From Allobacillus saliphilus (GTDB lineage Bacteria; Bacillota; Bacilli; Bacillales; Alkalibacillaceae), in NCBI RefSeq assembly GCF_018138385.1, contig NZ_JAGSIE010000012.1:28449-92448 (forward strand): DNA of 64,000 bases, given 5' to 3'. The notes under the pieces were generated by a model, which made no database searches, was not told where the DNA came from, and saw nothing but the letters and a program-made list of their open reading frames with translations. Numbering within the stretch: the stretch's first letter is position 1; every line of letters begins with the position of its first letter. Both the position numbers and the translations under genes were made by a program. Shown in pieces: positions 32,345 through 42,001 of this stretch.

Positions 32345-33457
32345 GTGGAGAGAGATTGGATACAAGTACGAAGAGATTTACATCAAATACCAGAAATCGG
32401 TTATCAAGAATATAAAACACAGGCTTATTTGCAATCAATGATTGATCGCTTGCCCCAAGAACATCTTCATGTCGAAAAGTGGAAAACAGGATTATTCGTT
32501 TTAGTAAAAGGAATAGAGGGAAATCGTATAATCGGATACCGCGCCGATATCGACGGACTTCCAATCAAAGAAGAGACTGGATATGATTTTGCGTCGAACC
32601 ATGAAGGATATATGCATGCATGTGGACATGATGTTCATATGACAGTTGCTCTCGGTGCGTTAACAGAAGTGGTTGAAAATCGATTAAAAGATGACGTCTT
32701 ATTCATTTTCCAACCAGCTGAAGAAGGCCCAGGAGGTGCAGAGCCGATGCAGACGAGTGATTTTTTTCAACATCACCGTCCAGACGTCATCTTTGCACTT
32801 CATATAGATCCTTCTTTGCCGGTAGGTACAGTGGCCACGAAGCCAGGAATCCTTTTTGGGAATACTAGCGAACTATTTATCGATTTTTATGGAAAAGGTG
32901 GTCACGCTGCATATCCACATCAAACTTCTGATATGTTGATGGCAGCAAGTGCCTTTAATATGCAACTTCAGCAGTTGGTAGCACGCGTTACTGACCCACT
33001 TAGTGAAGCGGTCGTCACGCTTGGTAAGATGGTAGCCGGAACCGCTGGAAATATTATTGCAGAATATGCAAGAATAGAAGGGACCATGAGAACATTGGAC
33101 CCGAAAGTGATACCACTTTTAAGAGAACACATCCAGTCGTTGTTGGCAGGGATTGAAGAACGTTATCATTGTCGTACTGCTGTAGATTTTGGGGCTAGCT
33201 ACTATATGGTTGATAATGACTCCGCCTCTGTAAAACGTTTCAAGGCTGCAGTTGAAAATACTTCTGTACACTACCAAGAAGCACCAATCTCAATGGCTGG
33301 GGAAGACTTCGGATATTTTCTTAAAAATATTCCAGGGTTTATGTTTTGGTTGGGAGTCGAATCACCATATGGACTTCATCATAGTAAACTTCAACCGAGG
33401 GAAGAAGCAATACAAGTCGGTATTGAAGCGGTTACCGCTACATTGGAAAAATTATAA
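32345..33457 (+). CDS. dapL: N-acetyldiaminopimelate deacetylase DapL
   Basis: M20D-family amidohydrolase of 370 aa (YkuR type) that removes acetate from N-acetyl-LL-diaminopimelate. Metal-site motifs: YRADIDGLPI, HACGHDVHMTVALG, FQPAEEGPGG and the C-terminal SMAGEDFGYFL. The dimerisation lid is about 170-280 (GKGGHAAYPHQ). Start GTG 32345 with GGAAAGG 13 nt upstream is a little far, but no better start fits. Together with DapH and PatA it completes the acetylase branch. Confidence 0.93.
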   Translation: MERDWIQVRRDLHQIPEIGYQEYKTQAYLQSMIDRLPQEHLHVEKWKTGLFVLVKGIEGNRIIGYRADIDGLPIKEETGYDFASNHEGYMHACGHDVHMTVALGALTEVVENRLKDDVLFIFQPAEEGPGGAEPMQTSDFFQHHRPDVIFALHIDPSLPVGTVATKPGILFGNTSELFIDFYGKGGHAAYPHQTSDMLMAASAFNMQLQQLVARVTDPLSEAVVTLGKMVAGTAGNIIAEYARIEGTMRTLDPKVIPLLREHIQSLLAGIEERYHCRTAVDFGASYYMVDNDSASVKRFKAAVENTSVHYQEAPISMAGEDFGYFLKNIPGFMFWLGVESPYGLHHSKLQPREEAIQVGIEAVTATLEKL

Positions 33458-33475
33458 CGGGAGAGATTTCAAAAC

Positions 33476-33847
33476 ATGGATCATATGTTTAAAAAAATTG
33501 ATCATGTTCAGTTGACTGCACCAACAGGCTCTGAATATGAAGCAAGAGAATTTTACGCTGGCCTTCTCGGGATGGAAGAAGTGAAGAAGCCAGAATCATT
33601 AGAAGTAAACGGGGGCGTGTGGTTCCGATTTGGTGACTTTGAGCTTCATATCGGCATCGAAGAACCTTATACGCCAGCTAAAAAAGCGCATCCCGCTTTT
33701 GAGGTTGACGAGCTTGATGAATTCATCGCTTTATTAGAAGATCATAAAGTCAATTACACAGTAGATAATCAATTGCCAAATGCTAAGAGAATCTATCTAA
33801 ACGATCCGTTCGGCAATCGATTAGAAGTTTTGGAATGGGAAGAGTAA
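33476..33847 (+). CDS. VOC/glyoxalase-fold protein
   Basis: Protein of 123 aa with two vicinal-oxygen-chelate modules: KKIDHVQLTAPTGSE, REFYAGLLGM, WFRFGDFELHIGI and the C-terminal YLNDPFGNRLEVLEW. The metal-binding candidates are His10-region, His58-region and Glu near the end. Such proteins act as glyoxalases, dioxygenases or resistance proteins; substrate unknown. It begins 18 nt after dapL and is probably cotranscribed with it. GGGAGAG is about 12 nt upstream of the ATG; a second ATG at 33485 is possible. Confidence 0.85.
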   Translation: MDHMFKKIDHVQLTAPTGSEYEAREFYAGLLGMEEVKKPESLEVNGGVWFRFGDFELHIGIEEPYTPAKKAHPAFEVDELDEFIALLEDHKVNYTVDNQLPNAKRIYLNDPFGNRLEVLEWEE

Positions 33848-33857
33848 TAATACAAAC

Positions 33858-33906
33858 AAAAACCCTTTGCAAGTCCGTTGAAAAGGACTTGCAAAGGGTT
33901 TTTTAA
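33858..33906. terminator. bidirectional terminator between the VOC and mscS genes
   Basis: Perfect 19-bp stem (33858-33876 with 33885-33903), 8-nt loop, A run before and T run after. Confidence 0.95.
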
Positions 33907-33964
33907 AGCTTGTAAAACAAAGGCTATATGACTTAAAAAAGTTAGAAAGTATCTAATTCATTTA

Positions 33965-34786
33965 CTATGATTTTGGAACATTAACCTGATGAGGGTAAGG
34001 AATTTCAATGTTGTTCTCATCCAAGGCTTCCTTGATTCGTTTTCGTAGCTCTCTCTCTATGCCAAATTGTTCGTTTTTCTCTGTTTGTGCGATGACACGT
34101 AATGTGACTTGCGAGTCGTCGAGAGATTGTACACCAACGACATCAGGACCTTCTTTAATTAAAGGGTTTCCGCTCATTTCATCACAAACTTTTTGAAGAA
34201 CTTGTGTAACATGGTCGATATTTTCTTCATATGCAATCCCAAAATCCACTAAAGCTCGCATATTTCCGCGTGTGTGATTATTAACATTTTGTATATAGCG
34301 ATTTGGGATGTAGTTTAGTGTTCCGTCAAAACTCCTAATTTGAGTTGTCCGAAGACCTAACTCTTCAACGATTCCATTTTCTCCACCAGCTGTAACGTAA
34401 TCATCCACATCGATCTGCTTTTCAATCAAAATGAAAAATCCTGTCACGATATCACTGACTAATCCTTGAGCACCAAATCCGATAGCTAATCCAATAATCC
34501 CTGCACCAGCTAAAAGAGGTGCAATAGGTATATTAAAGATTGGTAACAACATAACGACAAACAAGAAAATCAATACATAGCTATACACGTTGAGAAGTAA
34601 GTTGCTCAATGTTTTCTTTCTACCTTCACTTAGCTTTTGTTTGGTGGCTACTTGATTCATTAAGCCAGTGATCAATTTCTTGCCAAGTGGTTTAATGATT
34701 AAAAATAAAATAATTAATAACAAAGCCCTACCAGAAATTGTTAAAGCAGAGCTTAAAAGTGAGCTCCAATCAAAATCAAAATTCAT
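33965..34786 (-). CDS. ykuT: MscS-family mechanosensitive channel (YkuT-like)
   Basis: Small-conductance mechanosensitive channel of 273 aa that releases solutes on osmotic downshock. Three N-terminal membrane helices; the pore helix is rich in Gly/Ala (PLLAGAGIIGLAIGFGAQGLVSDI), followed by the beta domain (DVDDYVTAGGENGIVEELGLRTTQIRSFDGT, residues within about 130-165) and the C-terminal alpha/beta domain. Gene order after dapL agrees with B. subtilis ykuQRST. Useful in an organism with betaine uptake. Confidence 0.94.
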   Translation of the reverse strand: MNFDFDWSSLLSSALTISGRALLLIILFLIIKPLGKKLITGLMNQVATKQKLSEGRKKTLSNLLLNVYSYVLIFLFVVMLLPIFNIPIAPLLAGAGIIGLAIGFGAQGLVSDIVTGFFILIEKQIDVDDYVTAGGENGIVEELGLRTTQIRSFDGTLNYIPNRYIQNVNNHTRGNMRALVDFGIAYEENIDHVTQVLQKVCDEMSGNPLIKEGPDVVGVQSLDDSQVTLRVIAQTEKNEQFGIERELRKRIKEALDENNIEIPYPHQVNVPKS

Positions 34787-35024
34787 TCAAATAACCCCTT
34801 TAATCAACTAATTTTCTTAAGTGTAAATTGTTCTTTTATTATATGTATTAAACAAAAAACACTTAACATCACAAATATATACCCTAACACTTATTTCTTC
34901 AAACGAACTAATTAATAAACTAATTTGAAAGAAAATAATAATTTTTTTGACAAAAGGGTAGAAATTTATTTCGGAACCCGATATATTAATAAGGCAAAGG
35001 TATTTATAGAAGTGAGGGATCAGC

Positions 35025-36779
35025 ATGGAAGTTTTCAAGAAATTGAAACAGTTTTATTGGCCTTATCGGTGGTATTTTATTTTTTCTATTATTTCACTTG
35101 TCTTTGTAGCAGGCATTACCGTCATTTATCCAATTGTGTTACAAATCACGATTGACGATGTCGTAGCAAAAGAACGTTTTTATCTAGTGCCATACATTGC
35201 TTTAATTTTTGTTGGCTTAATGATTGTGAAATCAATTGCAACTTATTTCAATCAATATTTAGGGGATTTGTTCGGTATTTCATCCGTATACGCTGTACGT
35301 GATGAGATGTATAAAAAATTACAACGACTATCTTTTAAGTACTATGACAATGCGAAAACAGGAGATCTCATGTCGAGATTGACAGCAGATGTTGAAGGGT
35401 TTCGTTTTTTCTTGTCATTTGGGTTCTCTGAATTATTAAGGATTTTTTTATTAATCACGGTCAGTTTAGGTGTGATGTTCTTTTACTCTGTACCGCTCGC
35501 TTTAGTTACGATGGCGGCTATGCCATTTCTTGGAATCATCGTGTATAAATTCGACCGACGTGTGCATCCCGCTTTTCGTGGAATCCGCAAATCGTTTGGA
35601 CGAATGAATACTCGTGTTCAAGAAAACATTTCAGGAATGAGCACGGTTAAATCACTATCCCGTGAAGATTTTGAGATCGATCGTTTCACAGAAAAGGGCG
35701 AGAATTACCGACAACATTATTTAGACACGGCGAAAATATGGGCACGTTATTTCCCTTTAATGGAGTTTATCGGGAATGTGTGTGTTGTTGCGTTGCTAGC
35801 CTTTGGTGGTTACTTAGTTATTCAAGGAGACTTATCTGTTGGTCGATTAATCGCATTTTTCAGTTTGGTTTGGTATATTCTAGGGCCATTAATGAATTTA
35901 GGGTTCGTCGTAAACCAATTCTCACAAGCGAAAGCTTCCGGTGAAAGATTGTTGGAAATTTTAGAATCAGATTTGGAAATTAATGATCATGCCACAGAGC
36001 ATGAAGATCACATACAAGGTCACGTTACTTTTACAGATGTGACGTTGACGTATGCTGAAGAAGATGACCAAGCTTTAAAAAATATTAGCTTCGATGCACC
36101 TCCTGGAAAAGTGATTGGCTTAATAGGTGGTACAGGTGCAGGAAAAACGAGTATTACCCAGTTGATCACCCGTTTCTATGAGCCTGAAAAAGGTCAAGTG
36201 TTAGTTGATGGAAAGCCTGTGAACGAATATCCATTGACTCAACTACGTAAAAATATAGGATTTGTTTTGCAAGAACCTTTTTTATTTTCTACAACGATCA
36301 AAGACAATATTGCTTACGGAAATCCTGAAGCGACAATGGATGAGATCATTGATGCTGCCAAGCGTGCACAAGCACATGATTTCATCATGGAAATGCCCAA
36401 AGGCTATGACACCTTATTAGGTGAAAGAGGAATGGGCCTTTCTGGAGGTCAAAAGCAACGGATCTCTATTGCCCGGGCAATTTTAATCAACCCAAGCATT
36501 CTTGTCCTCGATGATGCGACTTCGGCTGTAGATATGCAGACAGAATTTAAGATTCAAAAAGCGTTGAAGGAAGTAATGGAGGGACGTACGACGTTCATAA
36601 TTGCTCATCGGATTTCATCATTAAAGCATGCGGATGAAATTTTAGTCCTTGAGAATGGAGAAATCGCTGAGCGAGGAACACATGAATTTTTACTACAGAA
36701 TAATGGAGCTTATCAACGCATTTATGATATCCAGTATCAAGATAAAGAAACGGTTATGGCAAATCAAAAACATGCTTAA
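35025..36779 (+). CDS. yknU: ABC exporter half-transporter with degenerate Walker B (YknU-like)
   Basis: Half-transporter of 584 aa: six membrane helices (1-310) and an ATPase domain. Walker A GGTGAGKTS and signature LSGGQKQR are normal, but Walker B ends LVLDDATSAVD, with Asp in place of the catalytic Glu. It is followed 14 nt later by a second half-transporter, whose signature is LSAGERQ. This makes the pair an asymmetric heterodimeric exporter with one impaired ATP site (Walker B here plus signature there) and one intact site. It resembles B. subtilis YknU. Substrate unknown; drugs or lipids are usual. Confidence 0.9.
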   Translation: MEVFKKLKQFYWPYRWYFIFSIISLVFVAGITVIYPIVLQITIDDVVAKERFYLVPYIALIFVGLMIVKSIATYFNQYLGDLFGISSVYAVRDEMYKKLQRLSFKYYDNAKTGDLMSRLTADVEGFRFFLSFGFSELLRIFLLITVSLGVMFFYSVPLALVTMAAMPFLGIIVYKFDRRVHPAFRGIRKSFGRMNTRVQENISGMSTVKSLSREDFEIDRFTEKGENYRQHYLDTAKIWARYFPLMEFIGNVCVVALLAFGGYLVIQGDLSVGRLIAFFSLVWYILGPLMNLGFVVNQFSQAKASGERLLEILESDLEINDHATEHEDHIQGHVTFTDVTLTYAEEDDQALKNISFDAPPGKVIGLIGGTGAGKTSITQLITRFYEPEKGQVLVDGKPVNEYPLTQLRKNIGFVLQEPFLFSTTIKDNIAYGNPEATMDEIIDAAKRAQAHDFIMEMPKGYDTLLGERGMGLSGGQKQRISIARAILINPSILVLDDATSAVDMQTEFKIQKALKEVMEGRTTFIIAHRISSLKHADEILVLENGEIAERGTHEFLLQNNGAYQRIYDIQYQDKETVMANQKHA

Positions 36780-36793
36780 AGGAGGGTGCTCGT

Positions 36794-38617
36794 ATGGCGA
36801 CAACAACAAAAGAAAAAAGTCCCCATTTAAAAAGATTTCATTATACGCTTGATGTAGCAGTTGATAAGCCATTCAATTGGAAGCAGATGCTGCGTTTGCT
36901 TCAATTTTTAAAACCATATGCAAAAACGGTTTTACCGATTGCTGTTATTGCAATGCTTGTCTCAACTGCGGTCCGATTAATTGTGCCAGTCTTAATCGGT
37001 CGCGTCGCAATTAATATAGCCGTGGCCAATCAAGACGTTAACCTATTGATTGAATTGGTAATAGGGATTTCAATACTCTATCTATTGAGCTATATTGGCA
37101 ATACGGTAAGAATTAAGTACGTCAATATTTTAGGGCAAAATATCATTTATGATTTAAGAAAACATTTATTCTCTCATGTTCAACGACTCTCGAATCGTTT
37201 TTTTGATAATCGTTCAGCAGGTAGTATAATTGTGCGGATTATGAATGATATTAACTCCTTACAAGAGCTATTTACGAATGGAATCATCAACTTGTTAATG
37301 GACGTTACAATGTTAATTAGCATTATTGTTATTTTACTTGTGTTGAGTCCACAGTTAGCTTTAGCAGTCATGGTGATTATTCCAATTATGTTCTACATTT
37401 CAACGAAATTGCGGAAGAATATTCGTAAATCATGGCAAGATGTACGGATTCAGCAATCTCGGTTGAATTCCCATTTGAATGAGAGTCTACAAGGTATTCG
37501 TATTACCCAGTCATTCGGTCAGGAACGAGCCAATACCGAATACTTCGATGGTGTGAATACGGACAACTTTGGTACATGGCGTACAGCGACACGTAAAAGT
37601 GCAATGTTCCGCCCGTTCGTGGAAATGAGTAACGCGTTTGGAACAGTGATCTTAGTCGCTTATGGTTCCTATTTAATCATCAATGGGACAATTGACGTCG
37701 GTACATTCGTTATTTTCGGCTTTTTCATCGGAATGTTCTGGGAACCAATCTCTCGATTAGGGCAGATGTATAATCAACTGTTGATGGCAATGTCTGCATC
37801 TGAAAGAATCTTTGAGTTTTTAGATGAACAACCAAACGTTGCAGAAAAAGAAAACGCTAAACATTTGGAAGATATTGAAGGTCATATTGAATTTGACCAT
37901 GTTCAGTTTTCTTATGATGAAGATCGAATCGCTTTACATGAAATCTCTCTGGAAATGAAACCAGGCGAGGCAGTAGCTTTAGTCGGTCATACGGGCTCAG
38001 GTAAATCAACGATTGCAAATCTAATCAATCGCTTTTATGACCCGACAAAAGGCTCTGTTAAAATTGATGGAAACGATTTACGTGATGTGAGGCTAGATGA
38101 TATTAGACAACGAATCAGTGTCGTCTTACAAGATACGTTCATTTTCTCCGGTACAATTATGGAAAACATTCGATTTGGTCGACCAACTGCATCTGATGAA
38201 GAAGTTATTGAAGCGGCTAAAGTCGTAGGAGCAGATGAATTTATTCAACGGCTATCAGATGGCTATCAAACCGAGGTAGAAGAACGTGGAAATATCTTAT
38301 CAGCAGGTGAAAGACAGTTACTTTCTTTTGCCAGAGCATTACTTGCTGATCCGAAAATAATTATACTAGATGAAGCAACTGCCAGTATTGATACAGAAAC
38401 AGAAATGAAGATTCAGAACGCATTGAAGCGTTTGTTGAAGGGTAGAACATCCATTATTATCGCTCACAGACTGTCGACCATTCGAGATGCCGATCAGATT
38501 ATTGTGTTGGAGAACGGAAAAATACTCGAGCGTGGAAGTCATGAAGAACTAATGAATATACATGGCGAATATTATCACTTAGTCAAATCTCAGTTTCAAA
38601 TGCTTGATCAGTTATAA
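36794..38617 (+). CDS. yknV: ABC exporter half-transporter, partner subunit (YknV-like)
   Basis: Second half of the exporter, 607 aa, with six helices after a ~35-residue N-terminal extension (KEKSPHLKRFHYTLDVAVDK). Walker A GHTGSGKST, Walker B IIILDEATASID with the catalytic Glu, H-loop IIAHRLST. The signature is LSAGERQLLSFARA instead of LSGGQ, so it supplies the faulty half of one site and the working half of the other. AGGAGGG precedes the ATG. Cotranscribed with yknU. A terminator cassette lies at 38739. Confidence 0.9.
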   Translation: MATTTKEKSPHLKRFHYTLDVAVDKPFNWKQMLRLLQFLKPYAKTVLPIAVIAMLVSTAVRLIVPVLIGRVAINIAVANQDVNLLIELVIGISILYLLSYIGNTVRIKYVNILGQNIIYDLRKHLFSHVQRLSNRFFDNRSAGSIIVRIMNDINSLQELFTNGIINLLMDVTMLISIIVILLVLSPQLALAVMVIIPIMFYISTKLRKNIRKSWQDVRIQQSRLNSHLNESLQGIRITQSFGQERANTEYFDGVNTDNFGTWRTATRKSAMFRPFVEMSNAFGTVILVAYGSYLIINGTIDVGTFVIFGFFIGMFWEPISRLGQMYNQLLMAMSASERIFEFLDEQPNVAEKENAKHLEDIEGHIEFDHVQFSYDEDRIALHEISLEMKPGEAVALVGHTGSGKSTIANLINRFYDPTKGSVKIDGNDLRDVRLDDIRQRISVVLQDTFIFSGTIMENIRFGRPTASDEEVIEAAKVVGADEFIQRLSDGYQTEVEERGNILSAGERQLLSFARALLADPKIIILDEATASIDTETEMKIQNALKRLLKGRTSIIIAHRLSTIRDADQIIVLENGKILERGSHEELMNIHGEYYHLVKSQFQMLDQL

Positions 38618-38652
38618 AAGTTAATGAAGTGTAGAACGAGCGGTGCCTAAGG

Positions 38653-38706
38653 TATAGAAAACACTACAAATTATCAAAGATGTTTACACTCACAGGTGCA
38701 AGCGTA
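38653..38706. repeat. decayed copy of the dispersed-repeat core
   Basis: TATAGAAAACACT...TTATC...GATGT...CACAGGTGCAAGCG aligns, with many substitutions, to the 51-nt core at 39778-39828 and 53746-53796. Flanks are not clearly conserved. Confidence 0.45.
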
Positions 38707-38738
38707 TTGTTTTGATGGAGAGTACTATTTAGCAACAG

Positions 38739-38790
38739 AAAATCCGAACGATTTATTTTACATTTAAATCGTTCGGATTTTAATTTTTTT
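38739..38790 (+). terminator. terminator after yknV, twin of the one at 17184
   Basis: A 17-bp stem (38739-38755 with 38765-38781) and T-rich tail. Same CGAACGAT/ATCGTTCG stem and TTTACATTT loop as 17184-17225, with one compensated base pair. Confidence 0.92.
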
Positions 38791-38873
38791 ATAAATTTTT
38801 ATCCCATTCCTTACTATTTTCTCATGGTAAAATTATGATATGATATCTTTGATGGAACGAAGGAGGAATCCCG

Positions 38874-39539
38874 ATGAAAAAGTTATATGGGGTAATCGGT
38901 CTTGGCCGTTTTGGCGGAAGTGTTTGTTTAGAATTGGCGCGAGAAGGATTTGAAGTACTAGCACTTGATCGCGACGAAGATCGAGTGAATGAGTTTAAAG
39001 ATATAGCTACTCACGCTGTAATCGGGGATTCAATGGATGAACAGACGTTGATTGATCTCGGTTTTAAAAATATCGACCATGTCATTGTTGCCATTGGGGA
39101 TAATGTCCATGCCAGTATTTTAACAACACTTATTTTAGAAGAATTAGGTATTAAACGTATCACTGTAAAAGCTCAAAATGACTATCATGAAAAGATACTG
39201 AATAAAATCGGTGCTGACCATGTCGTCCACCCGGAACGTGATATGGGGAAGAGGATTGCTCATAGCATCGTATCGAGTAATATCCTAGATTATATTGAGC
39301 TCTCTGATGAATATAGTGTGGTGGAAGTAAAAGTTGGCAGTAAAATGAATGATAAAACCATTCAAGAATTGGATGTTCGAGCACGATTTGGGTGTAACAT
39401 TGTTGCGATTAAAAGAGGTAAAGACGTAAACGTGTCACCTATGGCAGATGAAGTATTAAAACTGGGTGATATTCTAATTGTCATTGGATCAGATAAAGAT
39501 ATATCCAGATTCGAGAAAAAGTTAGTTATAGAAGAATAG
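38874..39539 (+). CDS. ktrC: K+ channel regulatory subunit, RCK type (KtrC-like)
   Basis: Cytosolic gating subunit of 221 aa. RCK_N Rossmann domain (GLGRFGGSVCLELAREGFEVLALDRDE, residues within 7-35; binds ATP/ADP or NAD) and a C-terminal RCK_C domain (about 135-220) that binds c-di-AMP in relatives. It would ring onto a KtrB/KtrD membrane subunit; the only candidate here is at 20125. The position next to rnjA equals ykqB/ktrC of B. subtilis. AGGAGG precedes the ATG. Confidence 0.93.
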   Translation: MKKLYGVIGLGRFGGSVCLELAREGFEVLALDRDEDRVNEFKDIATHAVIGDSMDEQTLIDLGFKNIDHVIVAIGDNVHASILTTLILEELGIKRITVKAQNDYHEKILNKIGADHVVHPERDMGKRIAHSIVSSNILDYIELSDEYSVVEVKVGSKMNDKTIQELDVRARFGCNIVAIKRGKDVNVSPMADEVLKLGDILIVIGSDKDISRFEKKLVIEE

Positions 39540-39656
39540 AAAAAGATAATATTTACGCTGGAAACTCACTCGTTTAACGGGTACATAAGTTGTTTAAGGT
39601 CGTTAATTTTGAGTCAAGCTGAGTTTCCTAAAACGCGTTCTAAGTCAAATGTTGAA

Positions 39657-39870
39657 GCTAGGACAAAATCTTTAAAGTTGACTCAGATGCGAACATTCTA
39701 ATTTAGTGTAACGGAAATACCCGCTTCGGAAATATACTCCGCTTTTCGGCCGAGGAGGCTCGAGCCGTGCCCGGCGGTATAGAAGACACTGCGATTTATC
39801 GCAGATGTCGCCTTATGCCCTGTGGGTACAAGCCCCCGCCGTAAGCGGATCGCCTGACACCAACGGCCAC
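39657..39870. repeat. dispersed MITE-like repeat, copy A
   Basis: Left part 39657-39745 (GGACAAAATCTTTAAAGTTG... to ...ATACTCCGCTTTT) is the reverse complement of 53800-53890, while the core 39778-39828 is identical, in direct orientation, to 53746-53796 over 51 nt. The core contains the hairpin CTGCGAT-TT-ATCGCAG. The 445-nt gap 39540-39984 between ktrC and rnjA holds little else: GC-rich inverted pieces and, near 39910-39945, an imperfect ATCACCGATCACATTGAAG hairpin that can end rnjA. Confidence 0.8.
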
Positions 39871-39984
39871 CATCGAACCAACAAATATTTTAGAGCCTAA
39901 AATGATAAAAAATCACCGATCACATTGAAGTGACCGGTGATTTTTTTATTTCATTTATTCAATTGCTTTCGGATAGGTAATTCA

Positions 39985-41652
39985 TTAAACTTCCATAATG
40001 ATTGGTAAGATCATTGGACGACGCTTCGTGCGATCGAATAAGAATGGCTGAATCGTGTCAGTAATTTCATTCTTGATTTCTGACCATTGTGTCGTTTTTC
40101 TTTCCATAACTTTTTCAAGATGTTTTGCAACTAAACCTTGCGCTTCTTTAATAAGGTCTTCAGATTCACGCATGTAGACAAAACCTCTTGAGATGATGTC
40201 TGGGCCTGATGCAATTTTGTGATCTTTCATGTTGATACTGACGACAACAATGACTAAACCTTCTTCAGATAAAATTCGGCGGTCTCTTAATACGATATTT
40301 CCAATATCACCAATACCGCTACCGTCGACATAGACAGAACCTGCAGGGATTTTTCCTGCAACGCTCACATCGTTTTTGCCAATAGCCAAAACGTCACCGA
40401 TATCCATAACAAAGGAATTTTCTCGAGGTACGCCTGTTTGTTCAGCAAGTTTCGTATGTTCAACAAGCATACGATGTTCGCCGTGAATCGGCATGAAATA
40501 CTTAGGTTTCATTAGTCGTAACATTAATTTTTGCTCTTCTTGTCCACCGTGACCAGATGTATGGATATCATTTAATGAACCATGAATCACATTGGCTCCT
40601 GCACGATAGAGTTTGTTGATGTTACGGTTGATGCTGATCGTATTACCAGGAATTGGTGATGAAGATAATACAACTGTATCGTCTGGGTGAATTTGGATAT
40701 GGCGATGTGTGCCATTAGCGATTCTGGATAGTGCTGCCATTTGTTCTCCTTGAGAACCTGTACAAAGAATAACGAGTTCATCATTAGGCATTTGATTAAT
40801 TTTGTTCGGCTCGATAAACGTATCATCAGGTGCCGTAATATAATTCAATTCCTGTCCAAGGCGGATGGCGTTTTCCATACTACGTCCGAAAACAGCGATT
40901 TTTCGATCGTTTTCAACGGCAGATTGAACAACTTGTTGTAATCGATAAATATTAGATGCAAACGTTGCAAAAATTATTCTTCCGTCTACTTTGTTGAAGA
41001 TATCCCGTATGCTTTCACCGACAACACTTTCTGAAAGCGTAAAACCAGGAACTTCACTATTGGTACTGTCAGACATTAGGCAAAGAACGCCTTCTGCACC
41101 AATTTCAGCCATTTTCGTCAAGTTGGCCGGTTCTCCAACAGGTGTGAAATCAAATTTAAAATCACCTGTTTGTACGATGTTTCCTGGTGGTGTCTTTACA
41201 ACAATTCCGAATGAATCGGGGATACTATGTGTCGTTCTGAAAAAGCTGACGGCCGTTTTTCTGAACTTGATGATATCTTCTTCTTCAACAGAATGTAGCT
41301 TCGCACTCCGTAGAAGCTTGTGTTCTTCTAGTTTGTTTTTAATTAAACCAATTGCTAATTTACCAGCATAAATCGGGATATTGATTTCACGTAATAAATA
41401 CGGAATGCCCCCGATGTGGTCTTCGTGTCCGTGAGTGATGAACAATCCTTTAATTTTATCTTGGTTTTGGATGAGATAAGTGTAATCAGGAATTACATAG
41501 TCGATTCCCAAAAGTTCGTCTTCGGGGAACTTAATACCGGCATCAATTAAAATAATTTCATCCTGGAATTGAACGCCGTACGTATTTTTTCCGATTTCAC
41601 CTAATCCCCCCAAAGCGAAGATAGCTACTTGATCATTTTTTACAAATTTCAT
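39985..41652 (-). CDS. rnjA: ribonuclease J1
   Basis: Metallo-beta-lactamase/beta-CASP ribonuclease of 555 aa with 5'-exonuclease and endonuclease activity, central to mRNA turnover and rRNA maturation. Zinc site [12 protein letters not shown] (His74, His76, Asp78, His79), [17 protein letters not shown]; beta-CASP motifs SDSTNSE, TGSQGE and [11 protein letters not shown]-terminal domain about 455-555. It is 3 nt after rpoY, which is translationally close-coupled, as in B. subtilis ykzG-ykqC. Confidence 0.97.
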   Translation of the reverse strand: MKFVKNDQVAIFALGGLGEIGKNTYGVQFQDEIILIDAGIKFPEDELLGIDYVIPDYTYLIQNQDKIKGLFITHGHEDHIGGIPYLLREINIPIYAGKLAIGLIKNKLEEHKLLRSAKLHSVEEEDIIKFRKTAVSFFRTTHSIPDSFGIVVKTPPGNIVQTGDFKFDFTPVGEPANLTKMAEIGAEGVLCLMSDSTNSEVPGFTLSESVVGESIRDIFNKVDGRIIFATFASNIYRLQQVVQSAVENDRKIAVFGRSMENAIRLGQELNYITAPDDTFIEPNKINQMPNDELVILCTGSQGEQMAALSRIANGTHRHIQIHPDDTVVLSSSPIPGNTISINRNINKLYRAGANVIHGSLNDIHTSGHGGQEEQKLMLRLMKPKYFMPIHGEHRMLVEHTKLAEQTGVPRENSFVMDIGDVLAIGKNDVSVAGKIPAGSVYVDGSGIGDIGNIVLRDRRILSEEGLVIVVVSINMKDHKIASGPDIISRGFVYMRESEDLIKEAQGLVAKHLEKVMERKTTQWSEIKNEITDTIQPFLFDRTKRRPMILPIIMEV

Positions 41653-41655
41653 GTG

Positions 41656-41865
41656 CTAGATACTCTCCACTTTGAAGTCTTCAGACTTTTGCTCATAAGC
41701 TAAATGAGCCTCATTTAATTCAAGGATATGTTCAATATTGATGCTTCGATCAGCGAGTTTTTCACGGACACTCTTTACACTGTCTGCTTCGATGTACATC
41801 GTTTTTGTTTCTTCACGTACAGGAGCTTCTTCTTCGTGCTCCTGATATAATACTTTAAAAATCAT
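41656..41865 (-). CDS. rpoY: RNA polymerase epsilon subunit RpoY
   Basis: Small RNA polymerase subunit of 69 aa (YkzG, DUF1447). Begins MIFKVLYQEHEEEAPVREET and has the conserved SVREKLADRSINIEHILELNEAHLAYE block (residues about 34-60). The ATG at 41865 follows AGGAGGAAAAAA exactly; the upstream extension to 41946 is not coding. It precedes rnjA by 3 nt in one operon. Confidence 0.95.
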   Translation of the reverse strand: MIFKVLYQEHEEEAPVREETKTMYIEADSVKSVREKLADRSINIEHILELNEAHLAYEQKSEDFKVESI

Positions 41866-42001
41866 TTTTTTCCTCCTAGTTAATTGTGTTCTACATAGTT
41901 TACCTATCCGTAAAAAAGCAATATTTAAATGCTGAAATGAAAGCATTATGGATAAATTAATTATTCAAAAGGTTTTACTGCATATAGTTTATTTAGAATG
42001 C

